Source: a bacterium
GTDB taxonomy: Bacteria > SM23-31
DNA: 43,351 nt
Assembly (NCBI GenBank): GCA_028278455.1
Contig: JANQEH010000260.1
Span: 1 to 43,351 of the forward strand
Direction of reading: 5' to 3'
Shown: positions 1 through 7,726 of the stretch, one piece after another
How positions within the stretch are numbered: the stretch's first letter is position 1
How the letters are laid out: every line of letters begins with the position of its first letter
Made by a program: the position numbers and the translations under genes
Notes under the pieces: model-generated
Told to the model about the DNA's origin: nothing
The model's database searches: none
Seen by the model: the letters and a program-made list of their open reading frames with translations, nothing else

Positions 1-99
1 GTTGTTGTCGTTACGGATGTCCATGTCGGTCGTACAACCGCCAATGGCAAACGCAGCGAGAACAAGGAACGCTGTTAATAGTTTCAGTTTACTGTTCAT
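1..99 (-). CDS. SusD/RagB-like lipoprotein, N-terminal fragment cut by window edge
   Basis: The first 33 codons of a gene that runs off the left edge. It starts at ATG 99-97 with GGAGG at 106-110 as ribosome site. The fragment begins MNSKLKLLTAFLVLAAFA and continues to a cysteine in the context AIGGC at residue 22, which reads as a signal peptide II with lipobox. After the cysteine comes a polar stretch (TTDMDIRND). It lies 51 bp downstream of the SusC-like receptor on the same strand, the normal susC-susD order. SusD-family proteins sit on the outer surface and hand substrate to the SusC pore. The lipoprotein signal is seen directly; the SusD assignment rests mainly on position. Confidence 0.72.
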   Translation of the reverse strand, partial: MNSKLKLLTAFLVLAAFAIGGCTTDMDIRNDNN

Positions 100-150
100 A
101 TAGAACCTCCGTATATATTATTATAAATATTCCTCTAATTGAAAGAAGAA

Positions 151-3100
151 TTAGAATTCGATCTCGATAAACGCAGTAACCTGTCTGTTGTTCGGATAAT
201 GGAAATCATCCACTGCAAAGACGGTTCCGCCTGATACTTCAGGATCAAATCCTGTATAATCGGTCCATGTCATCAGGTTTCTACCGATGGCACCGATCGA
301 TACTCTATTCAACCATCCACCGAACGTATCACCAAGCGCATCGACAAGCTGATTTCTTCTGAATGTGTATCTTATTGTGATCTCACGAAGTTTCACATAA
401 GATGCTTCTTCAGCAAAGAAACCGCCGGTTGCGTTTGTATCATACAGTGTTTCCCAGTACAGATAAGGTTTCTTATGTGTGTCGGGAATACCATATGAAT
501 CGGATACATTGTGTCTGTTCTCTCTCTGGGCCCACTGTCTTGTTTCGTTGTAGACCATACCGCCGATAGCAGCGTCAAAGAGTACATAGAACTGGATACC
601 TTTCCAACGAAGGTCATTTGAGAATGCCCAGTTGAAATCAGGTGTTGCTCTACCGAGTCTGTAGAAGGAGTTGTCGTTCTCATCATACATCTTGATCGGC
701 ATACCCCAGTCATAAGATTCAGATTCATAATTTTCATCATCAGAATCGAGTCCGTTATCAATAGTCGGAAGAATCGTAACGTCAGTTGTACCGTTATTAT
801 ATGTATCACCTGAGGAACGTCCCCAGAGGTCTTTTGAAATTCCGTCAGTCCAGTTGTAGTTACCGACATATACAACATGTCCTACATCGTTGACCTGGAA
901 TAATTCGGCGTTAGCCTGGGCAAGTGTACTAAGTTCATCAATGCTTTGTGCCCAGTGAACACCATACATTGTTCCGTAATGTTCACCTTCACGTACATAG
1001 AATGCATTTTCGTAACCTGTACGGTAAGGAGGCATGTTAAACTCTGTAATTTCCTGACGTGTGCGGTCCATTACGAGTCTTGAGTGCCAGCTGAAATCAC
1101 GTGAAGAATAAATCTGGTAGTTAATGCTGCCTTCCCAGGTTTTGTTTTCCATTGTTCCAGCGTTCTGATACTGGTTTGCAAAACCGTAGAATCCCGGAAG
1201 CGGAACTCTGAGGATCTGGTCTTTAATCTCTGTTGCCGCATAGGTCAATTCAAGGCCCAGCCTGTCATACAGAGAAATTTCAAGACCGATTTCCTGCTCT
1301 GTTGCGAGCTCAGGTTTGAGTGCCTTGTTACCAAGGTTACCCTTGGAAACACTACCGGAACTTACGCTGTAGGTTTCATACTGTGCCCAGAAAGCGGGAC
1401 GGTTACCTGCAGTACCCAGTGAGTAACGCAGTTTGAATTCGTTGATGTTATCACTGAAGTCGAACCATGATTCCTGGGTAAGACGCCATGCTGCGGAAGC
1501 ACGGAAATAATTGTTCCATCTTTCATCGGGACCGAACAGAGAGCTTCCATCCCAGCGCATTAAGAAGTCTGCGATGTACTTGTCTTTGTAATCCCAGCTT
1601 GTGATGAAGAAGAAACCGTTTGATACTACTTCTTCTGATGTGGAGTTAGCTGAAACTGTACCGCCGACATTATCGAGGTCGCGTACGTCACGCACTGTCA
1701 GAGTGCTTCCATAGGCGCGGAATCTGTCGTATTTGGTTGTTTCATATAGATAACGGAATCTCCACCTTGTGTTGAAGTCCATAAAGGAATAGGTAACATT
1801 ACCTGTAATACTGGAGTTGATCGCCTGATCTACCCAGCTCTGTTTATTATAGTAACCATCTCCACCGGGATCGGGATTATCATAAGTCTTGTATCCTATC
1901 GGTGTGTAGTCAGTTTCATAGCGATCGGATCTGTCATAACTGAAGTTACCTTCGAGGTTGAACCAGCTGTACGGGTTGTATCTCATGTTGAAACTACCCA
2001 TAATACGCTGACGCTCGTTCCAGTCTTCCTGGTTATGAATTCCGTAAATCGGGTTATCTTCCTGTGAGCCTCTGTCTGCATTGATGTGATAAGGAGTACC
2101 ATCAAAGTTCGGCTCATTAAGATCTGCATCAGGGGCCATGAACATAAGGCCGAACAGACCTGTAGCATGCTGTCTAATCTTCGAATACATGTAGTAACCG
2201 CTCATGTCGAAATGCAGACCTTCACGTACCTGGTGATCCAGGTTGAATCTTGCATTTCTACGGTTATAACCTTCGATATCGGTTACGATACCTGAGTTCT
2301 TGTGATTTGAGAAAGATGCACGCCAGTTTGTTTTACCGAGGTTCTGGCCGACTGCCAGTGAATTAAAGAAGAATGATCCCGGATTAAAGAATTCATCGAC
2401 CGGATTGTGCAGTTCCATAAAGTACTTATTGTCCTGAAAGGCGATCGAGCTTGAATAGGAATCATCTGACCAGGGCTCAGAACTTGAATGCTGATACCAG
2501 TCAATACCACGGTCAAAACCGCCTCTGTGCTTACCGCCGCGGGCTTCCCAGTAGTTGGACCAAATGCTTGAAGCTTCGAGAATTGGATCGAGAGTTTCGT
2601 TGGCATCGCCTTCAAAACCGAGGGCGTTTCCTTCGGTATCTGCCCACTGTATATCGTTTCCTGTGCCTGAAGTCTTGAACTCATGTGACATCGACAGAGG
2701 ATTGTCATACGGAGGAAGAGCGCTGAAACCATACTCGTTCCTGAATGTGATCCTTGTAGTGTTCAAACCGATGTCATTTCCTCTCTTGGTAGTGATCTGG
2801 ATAACACCGTTTGCTGCTCTTGAACCGTACAGAGATGCTGCAGCAGCACCCTTGACCATTTCAATACTTTCGATATCGAGAGCATCGAGGTCCTGCAGGT
2901 CTTCACTGAGGATAACACCGTCGACAATAATCAACGGACCGCTTCCTTCAGTAGCTCTTGTACCTGTACCGGGGTCACCGCCAGAGATACTGCCGGCACC
3001 TCGCATACGGATATAAGAATCCGATCCAGGTGCACCACTATTTGTACTCACCTTGACAGCAGAAACTTTACCTGCCATGGCAGCTCCCATGTTGGTTGCC

Positions 3101-3552
3101 GGGGCAAGGTCAAGAATGTCTTTGTTGACTTTCTCAACCGTAAAGGTAAGCTTTTTCTTAGGTGTTGCACCAATTACACCGGTCACGATAACTTCATCGA
3201 GGTTCAACACATCGAGCTCCATTGCGAAGTTCTGTGTGATTGTACCGGTTCTTAAGGTTACGGTGACTTCCATCTGCTTGTAACTGACATATGAACAGTA
3301 CAGCTGAACTTCCTGACCGTTGGCATAACGAGCGGGTACTACAAACTCGTAGTTACCTTCGGTGTCGGTGGCTGCACCAATGTCAGATAAAGCGCCAATG
3401 TCCGTGCCCTTCACGTATACATTAGCACCCTGCATCGGGTCACCATTCTCATCGCTTACCACGCCTTTGATCGTAGCACCGCTTTGAGCGAGCGCCATCG
3501 ATGACAGAAGAACGAGGCAAACAACAAGAAGTAACGAAGTAACATTCCTCAT
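151..3552 (-). CDS. SusC/RagA-family TonB-dependent outer-membrane receptor
   Basis: 1133 residues, usual size for the family. Signal peptide about 1-22 (cleavage after MALA). Residues about 27-110 form a carboxypeptidase-regulatory-like domain (ATIKGVVSDENGDPMQGANV). The linker has EVIVTG, typical just before the plug. The plug is about 125-255 (IRMRGAGSISG, PLIIVDGV, ASLYGSRAANGVIQITTKRG). The rest is a beta-barrel ending in an alternating hydrophobic strand with terminal Phe (FIEIEF). It should import a large ligand, glycan or peptide, with TonB energy and the SusD-like partner encoded next. The substrate cannot be read; no glycan-degrading enzyme lies beside it. The ATG start has a good AGGAGGT site. 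Confidence 0.95.
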   Translation of the reverse strand: MRNVTSLLLVVCLVLLSSMALAQSGATIKGVVSDENGDPMQGANVYVKGTDIGALSDIGAATDTEGNYEFVVPARYANGQEVQLYCSYVSYKQMEVTVTLRTGTITQNFAMELDVLNLDEVIVTGVIGATPKKKLTFTVEKVNKDILDLAPATNMGAAMAGKVSAVKVSTNSGAPGSDSYIRMRGAGSISGGDPGTGTRATEGSGPLIIVDGVILSEDLQDLDALDIESIEMVKGAAAASLYGSRAANGVIQITTKRGNDIGLNTTRITFRNEYGFSALPPYDNPLSMSHEFKTSGTGNDIQWADTEGNALGFEGDANETLDPILEASSIWSNYWEARGGKHRGGFDRGIDWYQHSSSEPWSDDSYSSSIAFQDNKYFMELHNPVDEFFNPGSFFFNSLAVGQNLGKTNWRASFSNHKNSGIVTDIEGYNRRNARFNLDHQVREGLHFDMSGYYMYSKIRQHATGLFGLMFMAPDADLNEPNFDGTPYHINADRGSQEDNPIYGIHNQEDWNERQRIMGSFNMRYNPYSWFNLEGNFSYDRSDRYETDYTPIGYKTYDNPDPGGDGYYNKQSWVDQAINSSITGNVTYSFMDFNTRWRFRYLYETTKYDRFRAYGSTLTVRDVRDLDNVGGTVSANSTSEEVVSNGFFFITSWDYKDKYIADFLMRWDGSSLFGPDERWNNYFRASAAWRLTQESWFDFSDNINEFKLRYSLGTAGNRPAFWAQYETYSVSSGSVSKGNLGNKALKPELATEQEIGLEISLYDRLGLELTYAATEIKDQILRVPLPGFYGFANQYQNAGTMENKTWEGSINYQIYSSRDFSWHSRLVMDRTRQEITEFNMPPYRTGYENAFYVREGEHYGTMYGVHWAQSIDELSTLAQANAELFQVNDVGHVVYVGNYNWTDGISKDLWGRSSGDTYNNGTTDVTILPTIDNGLDSDDENYESESYDWGMPIKMYDENDNSFYRLGRATPDFNWAFSNDLRWKGIQFYVLFDAAIGGMVYNETRQWAQRENRHNVSDSYGIPDTHKKPYLYWETLYDTNATGGFFAEEASYVKLREITIRYTFRRNQLVDALGDTFGGWLNRVSIGAIGRNLMTWTDYTGFDPEVSGGTVFAVDDFHYPNNRQVTAFIEIEF

Positions 3553-3607
3553 ACATACCTCCTATTAAGATATTGTGGATTGGTTAGTGATCTTTACCGA
3601 AAGCCTG

Positions 3608-3636
3608 AATATAGTAGACATTAATATTCGATTCAA
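3608..3636 (-). promoter_or_regulatory. Sigma70-like promoter for the susC-like gene
   Basis: On the minus strand TTGAAT and TATATT are separated by exactly 17 bp. The predicted start lies about 50 bases upstream of the ATG at 3552. No Bacteroidetes-type TAnnTTTG box was seen at this position. Confidence 0.42.
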
Positions 3637-3839
3637 ATCCATATATTTGTTGAATAAAAAAAGCCCTAACTGTAGACGCAGAAATAGATATTTTTGGAAA
3701 TCAGTCCGGAAGTGTATGGAATTAAACTTACAAAATCAAGAAAAAAAGTAATTATTCCCGATGTTTTGAGTTCGTTTAGCCAGTTTTTCCTGATAGTCAT
3801 ATACCGATCTTTTCCCATGCATTTCCGGCTCCAAGTATG

Positions 3840-3855
3840 TGCAAAATGAATGCCA
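3840..3855 (-). promoter_or_regulatory. Sigma54-like -24/-12 promoter facing susC
   Basis: The minus strand reads TGGCATTCATTTTGCA, with GG and GC separated by exactly 10 bases. It matches the consensus TGGCAC-R-N4-TTGC-W except at positions 6 and 7. The implied start (about 3829) gives a long leader of about 275 bases. Palindromes at 3921 and 3982 lie about 100 and 160 bases upstream of that start, a usual distance for enhancer sites. Confidence 0.4.
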
Positions 3856-3920
3856 CAAACATATTGTATCGGTCGCACCTTGATTGTCAGCCTCAAAACA
3901 GGTTCAAATCATCCAACAAA

Positions 3921-3936
3921 TGTGACCCAGGTCACA
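3921..3936. promoter_or_regulatory. CRP/FNR-type palindrome TGTGA-N6-TCACA
   Basis: TGTGACCCAGGTCACA is symmetric in 7 of 8 base pairs and matches the CRP-family core TGTGA-N6-TCACA exactly. It could serve the susC side, the ATPase side, or act as an enhancer for the sigma54-like promoter at 3840-3855. The binding protein is not encoded in this window. Confidence 0.5.
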
Positions 3937-3981
3937 AAAAATGTAAAATTATGCATAGGCAAGATTTTGCACGGTTGTAAA

Positions 3982-3998
3982 TGTCGCTATCAGTGACA
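3982..3998. promoter_or_regulatory. 17-bp imperfect palindrome TGTC...GACA
   Basis: TGTCGCTATCAGTGACA has matching TGTC/GACA ends and matching inner CT/AG and T/A positions. It is 45 bp from the CRP-type palindrome. It is probably a second transcription-factor site. The factor is unknown. Confidence 0.3.
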
Positions 3999-4045
3999 AA
4001 ATAACTACTGTTTTTTTATAGCATGATAGTCGAATATTCTCCTAT

Positions 4046-4078
4046 CTCACATAGCTAAGCATTATGTGAGTTTTTTTT
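4046..4078 (+). terminator. Rho-independent terminator, plus strand, without an upstream gene
   Basis: An 8-bp perfect stem (CTCACATA / TATGTGAG) with a 9-base loop is followed directly by eight T. No protein gene is found upstream on this strand back to 3553. It may end a small RNA made in the intergenic region, or attenuate a transcript entering the ATPase gene. Confidence 0.5.
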
Positions 4079-4240
4079 GAAATCTTATTGGATCATTATT
4101 TGTTTTATATTAAACTGCCGAAAAAGAACGTTGGTCTACTGATATTTATAAAATCACCGGAAGAATCCACATATTTCGCCTGAAAATTCTTTCCCGGTTG
4201 ATTATGGTGTACTGATTTTCTTTAATTATCTTTGCTGAAT

Positions 4241-6427
4241 ATGAAGAAACTGACATTTAAAATAAATGAATTGGATTGCAGCGAAGAGGTTGCCATCCTG
4301 AAAAAGGCCCTGGTACCGGTGGTAGGCAGGGAAGAGTTTCTCGATTTCGATCTACTTGAGAACAGACTGACCATAGAATTTAATCCTGAAACCGGAATGA
4401 CAGGTGAGCAGATTGTCGGAATAATTTCAGGTACAGGTTTGAAAGCTGTGCTCCTTGAAAACGGGAAAACCGGAAACGAGAAATTCGAAAATCCCGAAAT
4501 GCCATGGATCTGCAATAAAAGAAACTTGTATTTCTCGATCAGCGCGCTCTTTTTTATTACCGGATTCACTGTTCATTATTTTTCAACGGATCTTCTTCAA
4601 GCATTCACCGGAAGTTTCAACAAAGTTCCTGGTCAGACTGAGTACATAATCAGGTCGTTTTATGTTCTTTCAGCATTGGTAGGCGGAAGGTATATATATC
4701 CTAAAGCCTGGTTTTCTCTTAAGAATCTCCGCCCGGATATGAATCTTTTGATGACGATCGCGGTCACCGGAGCTTTTATAATCGGTGAATGGTTTGAAGC
4801 TGCATTTGTCGTGATGCTCTTTTCACTGGCACTCCTGCTCGAATCCTGGAGCATTCAGAAAGCTCGAAACGCTATAAAGACTCTTATCGGTCTGAAGCCC
4901 CTTACAGCTAAAGTCAAAAATATTGAAACCGGAGAGATCGATGAACTGCCCGTTGAAGAAATTGAAACGGGATCCATCCTTATCATCAGTCCCGGAGAAA
5001 AAATTCCTCTCGACGGTAAGATAGTTAATGGTGGTTCTTATATCAATCAGGCCGCCATAACGGGAGAATCTATCCCGGTACACAGAACAACAGGTGATGA
5101 AGTTTACGCCGGTACTCTAAATGAAGAGGGTATGATTGAAGTAAAATCTTCAAAGAAAGTCGATGACACCACACTCTCGAGGATCATCGAATTGGTTGAA
5201 AAGGCCCGGTCTAAAAGAGCCAGATCTGAGCAGTGGATAGACAGGTTTGCCGCCTACTATACACCTGCAATGATCTTCCTGGCGCTAATAATAGCCACAG
5301 CTCCACCAGTATTGCTTGACGGAAGATGGCTGGAGTGGTTTTACCAGGCATTGGTCATCCTCGTAATCGGATGCCCCTGCGCCTTAGTGATCTCAACGCC
5401 TGTAAGTATTATTGCCGGTTTAACATCAGCATCCCGTAACGGCATAATCATTAAAGGGGGTATATTTCTCGAGACACTAAGCCGGTTGAAGGCTGTTGCT
5501 TTCGATAAAACCGGAACTTTGACATACGGCAGGCCGGCTGTACGGGAGATAATAGCAATGAATGACCATTCCGAAGAACAGATACTTAAATCCGCTTCAG
5601 CTCTCGAGATTCATTCTTCACATCCGGTCGCGCGGTCGATAGTGGAATATACGAGGAATAAAAAGATAGAGTTCACCCCTGCAGAAGAGTTCAAGCTGAA
5701 GATGGGTATGGGTGCAGAGGGTTCATTGAATGGGAAAAGAATATGTATTGGAAACACAAGGCTGATGAAGGAAAACGGACTCGATTCGACCGGGTATTAT
5801 GAGAAAATCGAAGGTATGGAAAACCGGGGTATAACCCCCCTTGCATTATGCGAAAAGGACCATATTTGTGCTATAATCGGTATATCTGATGAAGTCAGGA
5901 GCAATGCTTCCGGTACTGTTATGGAACTCAAAAAATCAGGTATCGGAAAGGTCGTGATGCTTACTGGGGATAACCAAAAAACAGCATCTGCAGTTGCCGA
6001 AGCAACAGGGATTGATGATTACCAATCAGGATTATTCCCGGAAGAAAAAGCCGCAGCAGTCGGGGAATTACAGAACAGCAGCGGTGAAACGGCTATGATC
6101 GGAGACGGGATAAACGATGCTCCTGCAATGGCATCTGCTTCGATAGGGATAGCTATGGGAGGGATCGGAAGCGATTCGGCTATCGAGACTGCGGATATTA
6201 CTCTAATGTCCGACAACATCGAGAGGCTTCCATGGCTGATAAATCATTCCCGGAAAACACTTGGGATAATAAAACAAAATATATTCTTCGCTCTTGGTCT
6301 TAAATTACTTTTCGTGATACTTGCAGTTGGCGGTTATGCAAGCCTCTGGATGGCTATTGCCGCCGATATGGGTGCTTCCCTCCTTGTGATCTTCAATTCC
6401 CTCCGCCTTTTGAACAATGGGGATTGA
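4241..6427 (+). CDS. Heavy-metal P1B-type ATPase (ZntA/CadA-like, Zn/Cd/Pb export)
   Basis: 728 residues from ATG 4241; an upstream in-frame TTG at 4232 is less likely. Inner-membrane pump that exports divalent soft metals using ATP. The N-terminal metal-binding-like domain (1-75) carries ELDCSEE with a single Cys13, not the CxxC of classic domains. Membrane helices occur at about 97-115, 140-150, 168-205, 343-360, 370-395 and near the end. Motifs seen are TGES (274-277), CPCALVISTP (378-387), phosphorylation site DKTGTLT (Asp422), HP (461-462), MLTGDN and GDGINDAPA. The CPC motif with the C-terminal DMGASLLVIFNSLRL points to the P1B-2 Zn/Cd/Pb group. It is alone on the plus strand with no ArsR or MerR regulator beside it. 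Confidence 0.93.
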   Translation: MKKLTFKINELDCSEEVAILKKALVPVVGREEFLDFDLLENRLTIEFNPETGMTGEQIVGIISGTGLKAVLLENGKTGNEKFENPEMPWICNKRNLYFSISALFFITGFTVHYFSTDLLQAFTGSFNKVPGQTEYIIRSFYVLSALVGGRYIYPKAWFSLKNLRPDMNLLMTIAVTGAFIIGEWFEAAFVVMLFSLALLLESWSIQKARNAIKTLIGLKPLTAKVKNIETGEIDELPVEEIETGSILIISPGEKIPLDGKIVNGGSYINQAAITGESIPVHRTTGDEVYAGTLNEEGMIEVKSSKKVDDTTLSRIIELVEKARSKRARSEQWIDRFAAYYTPAMIFLALIIATAPPVLLDGRWLEWFYQALVILVIGCPCALVISTPVSIIAGLTSASRNGIIIKGGIFLETLSRLKAVAFDKTGTLTYGRPAVREIIAMNDHSEEQILKSASALEIHSSHPVARSIVEYTRNKKIEFTPAEEFKLKMGMGAEGSLNGKRICIGNTRLMKENGLDSTGYYEKIEGMENRGITPLALCEKDHICAIIGISDEVRSNASGTVMELKKSGIGKVVMLTGDNQKTASAVAEATGIDDYQSGLFPEEKAAAVGELQNSSGETAMIGDGINDAPAMASASIGIAMGGIGSDSAIETADITLMSDNIERLPWLINHSRKTLGIIKQNIFFALGLKLLFVILAVGGYASLWMAIAADMGASLLVIFNSLRLLNNGD

Positions 6428-6527
6428 AAAGATCAAGGTTATTCAGGTCATAAAACAATCTCAATTAATACCCTGGCAGACTCCAACCCTGGCTTACTTT
6501 TTCTATATAAACATGAAGTATTATCAT

Positions 6528-6544
6528 CCTGAATATGGTTCAGG
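6528..6544. repeat. 17-bp palindrome CCTGAA-N5-TTCAGG between convergent genes
   Basis: Perfect 6-bp arms around a 5-bp centre, lying in the 286-bp gap between the convergent ATPase and DUF3078 genes. The same motif occurs once more at 40616-40632, upstream of a sigma54 promoter. A degenerate copy (ACTGAT-N5-TTCAGG) lies at 6642-6658. There is no T-run, so a simple terminator is unlikely. Nothing else was recognised in the gap. Confidence 0.4.
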
Positions 6545-6713
6545 GTCTGAAGTACCGCATACTAATTCAAATGAAAATCGGAACACGACTAGTAATTCCA
6601 GTTTAACTAAAATCCGGTTCAACAAAGCTAGATGATGGGATACTGATACAGGTTCAGGATGGCAAGAAAGTCCATTTGTTCGTTATTAAACAACTTTGTA
6701 TGTCAGAGCTATC

Positions 6714-7595
6714 CTACTCACTGCCGAGAAGGTCATAAATAATCGCTATACCCGTATTCTGCTTCAATTGACCCTGTTTTGACTGAGTCTTGTCATACCT
6801 GTAAATTGCATCCACACTCAGGCTGATGCTCTTAATGACTTTGAAGTCTATCGCTGTTCTCCAGTCGAGAATGGTATGAGAGATCATTTCGAGATCATAA
6901 GTAACATCCAGGACTGTATCAAGGTTCACCTTCTCCCTGAAAGACCGTTTATATTGGCTCCACAATCCCAGGCCTTTCGTAACCTTGATCTTCTCCTTTT
7001 TATCAGTTCCGGTATCATCGACACCATGAAAAGCAGCGTACTCATCGGCAATTTTCTCACCGAGGTCAAGACTTAGCCTGAGCTTAAGCTCATTCACAAA
7101 ATTAAAATCAAGTCCGAGTTTCTGAGTAAGGTACATTGGATCAATAAAGGAAGAACGCGCCTCTTTATCGTTCCCGCTGTAAATATATCCTGTAGTAACC
7201 TGTGTTTTTAGTGAAGCGCCGAGAAAAATGTTTACGTATTTTCTCTGCTCGAAAACAACATCCGATCTCATATCGAGTTCATTATCAGTGATCTTTGAAA
7301 TACCGTCGCCTACTTTTGATGTACCGTATCTCAACCTTGAAATAGTATCCCATTTGATGTTGTTCCCGGTCCGGGTAAAGGTGTTATCCACATTCAGAAG
7401 CCAATTGAAAGTATTTTCGCCTCCCTTTGTCCAGTTTTCAAAATATATCTGGTTGAGCTGGAGCCTCAGTCTCAGACTTTTCTTCCAGTCAATATTTGAA
7501 TCAGTAGTATCTTCAGGTGCAGTCTGGGCAATGACAGGTATAACTCTTACAATCAGGATCAGAATTGTGATAGTCAGTAATTTCAAGAGTTTCAT
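6714..7595 (-). CDS. DUF3078-type outer-membrane protein
   Basis: 293 residues with a signal peptide (about 1-23, ending VIAQ). The mature part has alternating hydrophobic/polar strands typical of a small beta-barrel. The segment with LNQIYFENWTKGGENTFNW is the kind of N/S-x-W-x-x-GGEN motif seen at the start of DUF3078 proteins of Bacteroidota. Further strands (LDFNFVNELKLRLSLDLG, AIDFKVIKSISLSVDAIYRYDK) fit an outer-membrane location. The C-terminus lacks a clear terminal Phe. The function of the family is unknown. The gene stands alone between the ATPase (convergent) and the AT-rich island (same strand, 131 bp upstream). No strong ribosome site was seen before the ATG. Confidence 0.75.
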   Translation of the reverse strand: MKLLKLLTITILILIVRVIPVIAQTAPEDTTDSNIDWKKSLRLRLQLNQIYFENWTKGGENTFNWLLNVDNTFTRTGNNIKWDTISRLRYGTSKVGDGISKITDNELDMRSDVVFEQRKYVNIFLGASLKTQVTTGYIYSGNDKEARSSFIDPMYLTQKLGLDFNFVNELKLRLSLDLGEKIADEYAAFHGVDDTGTDKKEKIKVTKGLGLWSQYKRSFREKVNLDTVLDVTYDLEMISHTILDWRTAIDFKVIKSISLSVDAIYRYDKTQSKQGQLKQNTGIAIIYDLLGSE

Positions 7596-7726
7596 TGAAT
7601 TATCCGGTTAATATTTTCGAAACATATAATTTACTCTAAAAAACAGAAATAATCAACCGGATAAATGGGGAGATTAAAGGATAATAAAATAGTCTAGCAA
7701 TTAGATTTATTTCAAAATCAGGTAAC

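Larger units (their letters stand above)
3553..4240. other. Divergent regulatory intergenic region between susC-like and P-type ATPase genes
   Basis: 688 bases with no convincing gene. Short reading frames exist but lack homology-like features and start signals. It holds, from left to right, a sigma70-like promoter facing susC, a sigma54-like promoter facing susC, a TGTGA-N6-TCACA palindrome, a TGTC/GACA palindrome, and a plus-strand hairpin with a T-run. These are listed separately. No clear promoter or ribosome site was recognised just before the ATPase start. Confidence 0.6.

Noticed and set aside
3666..3896. 76-codon minus-strand reading frame upstream of susC
   Set aside because: No ribosome site, no recognisable domain, and it overlaps promoter-like and palindromic elements.
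3961..3977. Possible sigma54 site on the plus strand (GGCAAGATTTTGC)
   Set aside because: GG and GC are 9 bases apart where 10 are needed.
4079..4240. Promoter for the P-type ATPase
   Set aside because: Several AT-rich boxes exist, but none has a convincing -35/-10 pair with 16-18 bp spacing.
6417..6635. 72-codon plus-strand frame overlapping the end of the ATPase
   Set aside because: It overlaps the ATPase stop, has no ribosome site and a random-looking composition, and spans the CCTGAA palindrome.
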